Part shown: one piece after another, positions 63,655 to 64,000 of the stretch
How the letters are laid out: each line of letters starts with the position of its first letter
Position numbering within the stretch: the stretch's first letter is position 1
Assembly (NCBI GenBank): GCA_963691815.1
Contig: OY829659.1
Location: 15,660,741 to 15,724,740, forward strand
DNA: 64,000 bases
Reading direction: 5' to 3'
Source: Echiichthys vipera
Taxonomy: Eukaryota; Chordata; Actinopteri; Perciformes; Trachinidae
Notes under the pieces: model-generated
Told to the model about the DNA's origin: nothing
Database searches by the model: none
The model's input: only the letters and a program-made list of their open reading frames with translations
Translations under genes and position numbers: made by a program

Positions 63655-63905
63655 CGACAGTAGTCTGGCTTTACGAATCTGGCGCCGGATGTCAGGCCGC
63701 TTACGCTATCTCCGCAAAGGTACTTTGCAAAGGCACCATCCGCTTAGCTCTGCCCAAGATAATCGGGATTGGTTTAAAGAAATACAAACAAGTGAGAGGT
63801 TTTTTTTCCCTTATCTGAGAATGATAAGACAGACAGTAGTCAGGCCATATTTGAGCACTGACACAGCGCCATGGAGTTCTGGCTATGCGAAACTGTTCCG
63901 ACAGC
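63655..63905 (+). repeat. interspersed repeat, tagtctggct / tttaaagaaat family, best copy
   Basis: The most complete of four copies: tagtctggctttacgaatct at the left, a GC-rich middle (ggcgccggatgtcaggc), cccaagataatcgggattgg, tttaaagaaatacaaacaag, a T/C run, and gcgccatggagttctggcta-tgcgaaac at the right. The ends tagtctggctttacga and the inverse of ggctatgcgaaact are roughly complementary, suggesting a DNA-transposon origin. Confidence 0.6.
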
Positions 63906-64000
63906 ATGCAACATTCATGATTAGCATATTATTATACTGGTTTGATGTGAGGTATGGTTTTGCAGGTGCAATTCCAAATCGTGTGTGAGTAAACACAATG

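Overview
This window is vertebrate, almost certainly teleost fish, nuclear DNA. Coding density is very low, exons are short with GT/AG borders, introns run up to 21 kb, and CA, CT and AT microsatellites are dense. Several repeat families have the look of fish interspersed repeats (hAT-like and TTAA-flanked nonautonomous DNA elements, a CR1/L2-type LINE, a tRNA-derived SINE). No prokaryotic or viral gene is visible.

The one gene I can support is a neuregulin on the minus strand, best called nrg2 (nrg2a or nrg2b cannot be decided here). Nine coding exons were placed by reading splice sites and phases directly. In transcript order they are: a Lys-rich type-I-like first exon (45774-45861), two Ig-domain exons (35994-36159, 34718-34836), spacer plus EGF first part (13370-13490), a beta-type EGF C-loop exon (7834-7892), the transmembrane exon (2281-2383) and three cytoplasmic-tail exons (1907-2030, 1627-1754, 1160-1381). 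All phases join, giving an open frame of 1130 nt (376 residues plus two bases). The large C-terminal exon or exons lie beyond base 1. A TATA box, inverted CCAAT box and initiator sit about 100 nt upstream of the first ATG (45960-46004).

The product is predicted to be a membrane-anchored EGF-family ligand precursor. The ectodomain (Ig, short spacer, EGF) would be shed near the membrane to activate ErbB3/ErbB4-type receptors. The tail carries clear NRG2-type motifs, while the first exon and the EGF C-loop look more like NRG1 type I/beta.

The rest is intron or upstream sequence. Bases 45993-64000 are upstream of this promoter: either intergenic or the first intron of a longer nrg2 transcript. 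They hold microsatellites, interspersed repeats and a decayed LINE reverse transcriptase (61340-62389). I found no new multi-gene system. The most interesting points are the type-I-like promoter and exon, a long GT repeat where the pyrimidine tract of the transmembrane-exon acceptor should be, and several nested transposon insertions with readable target duplications.
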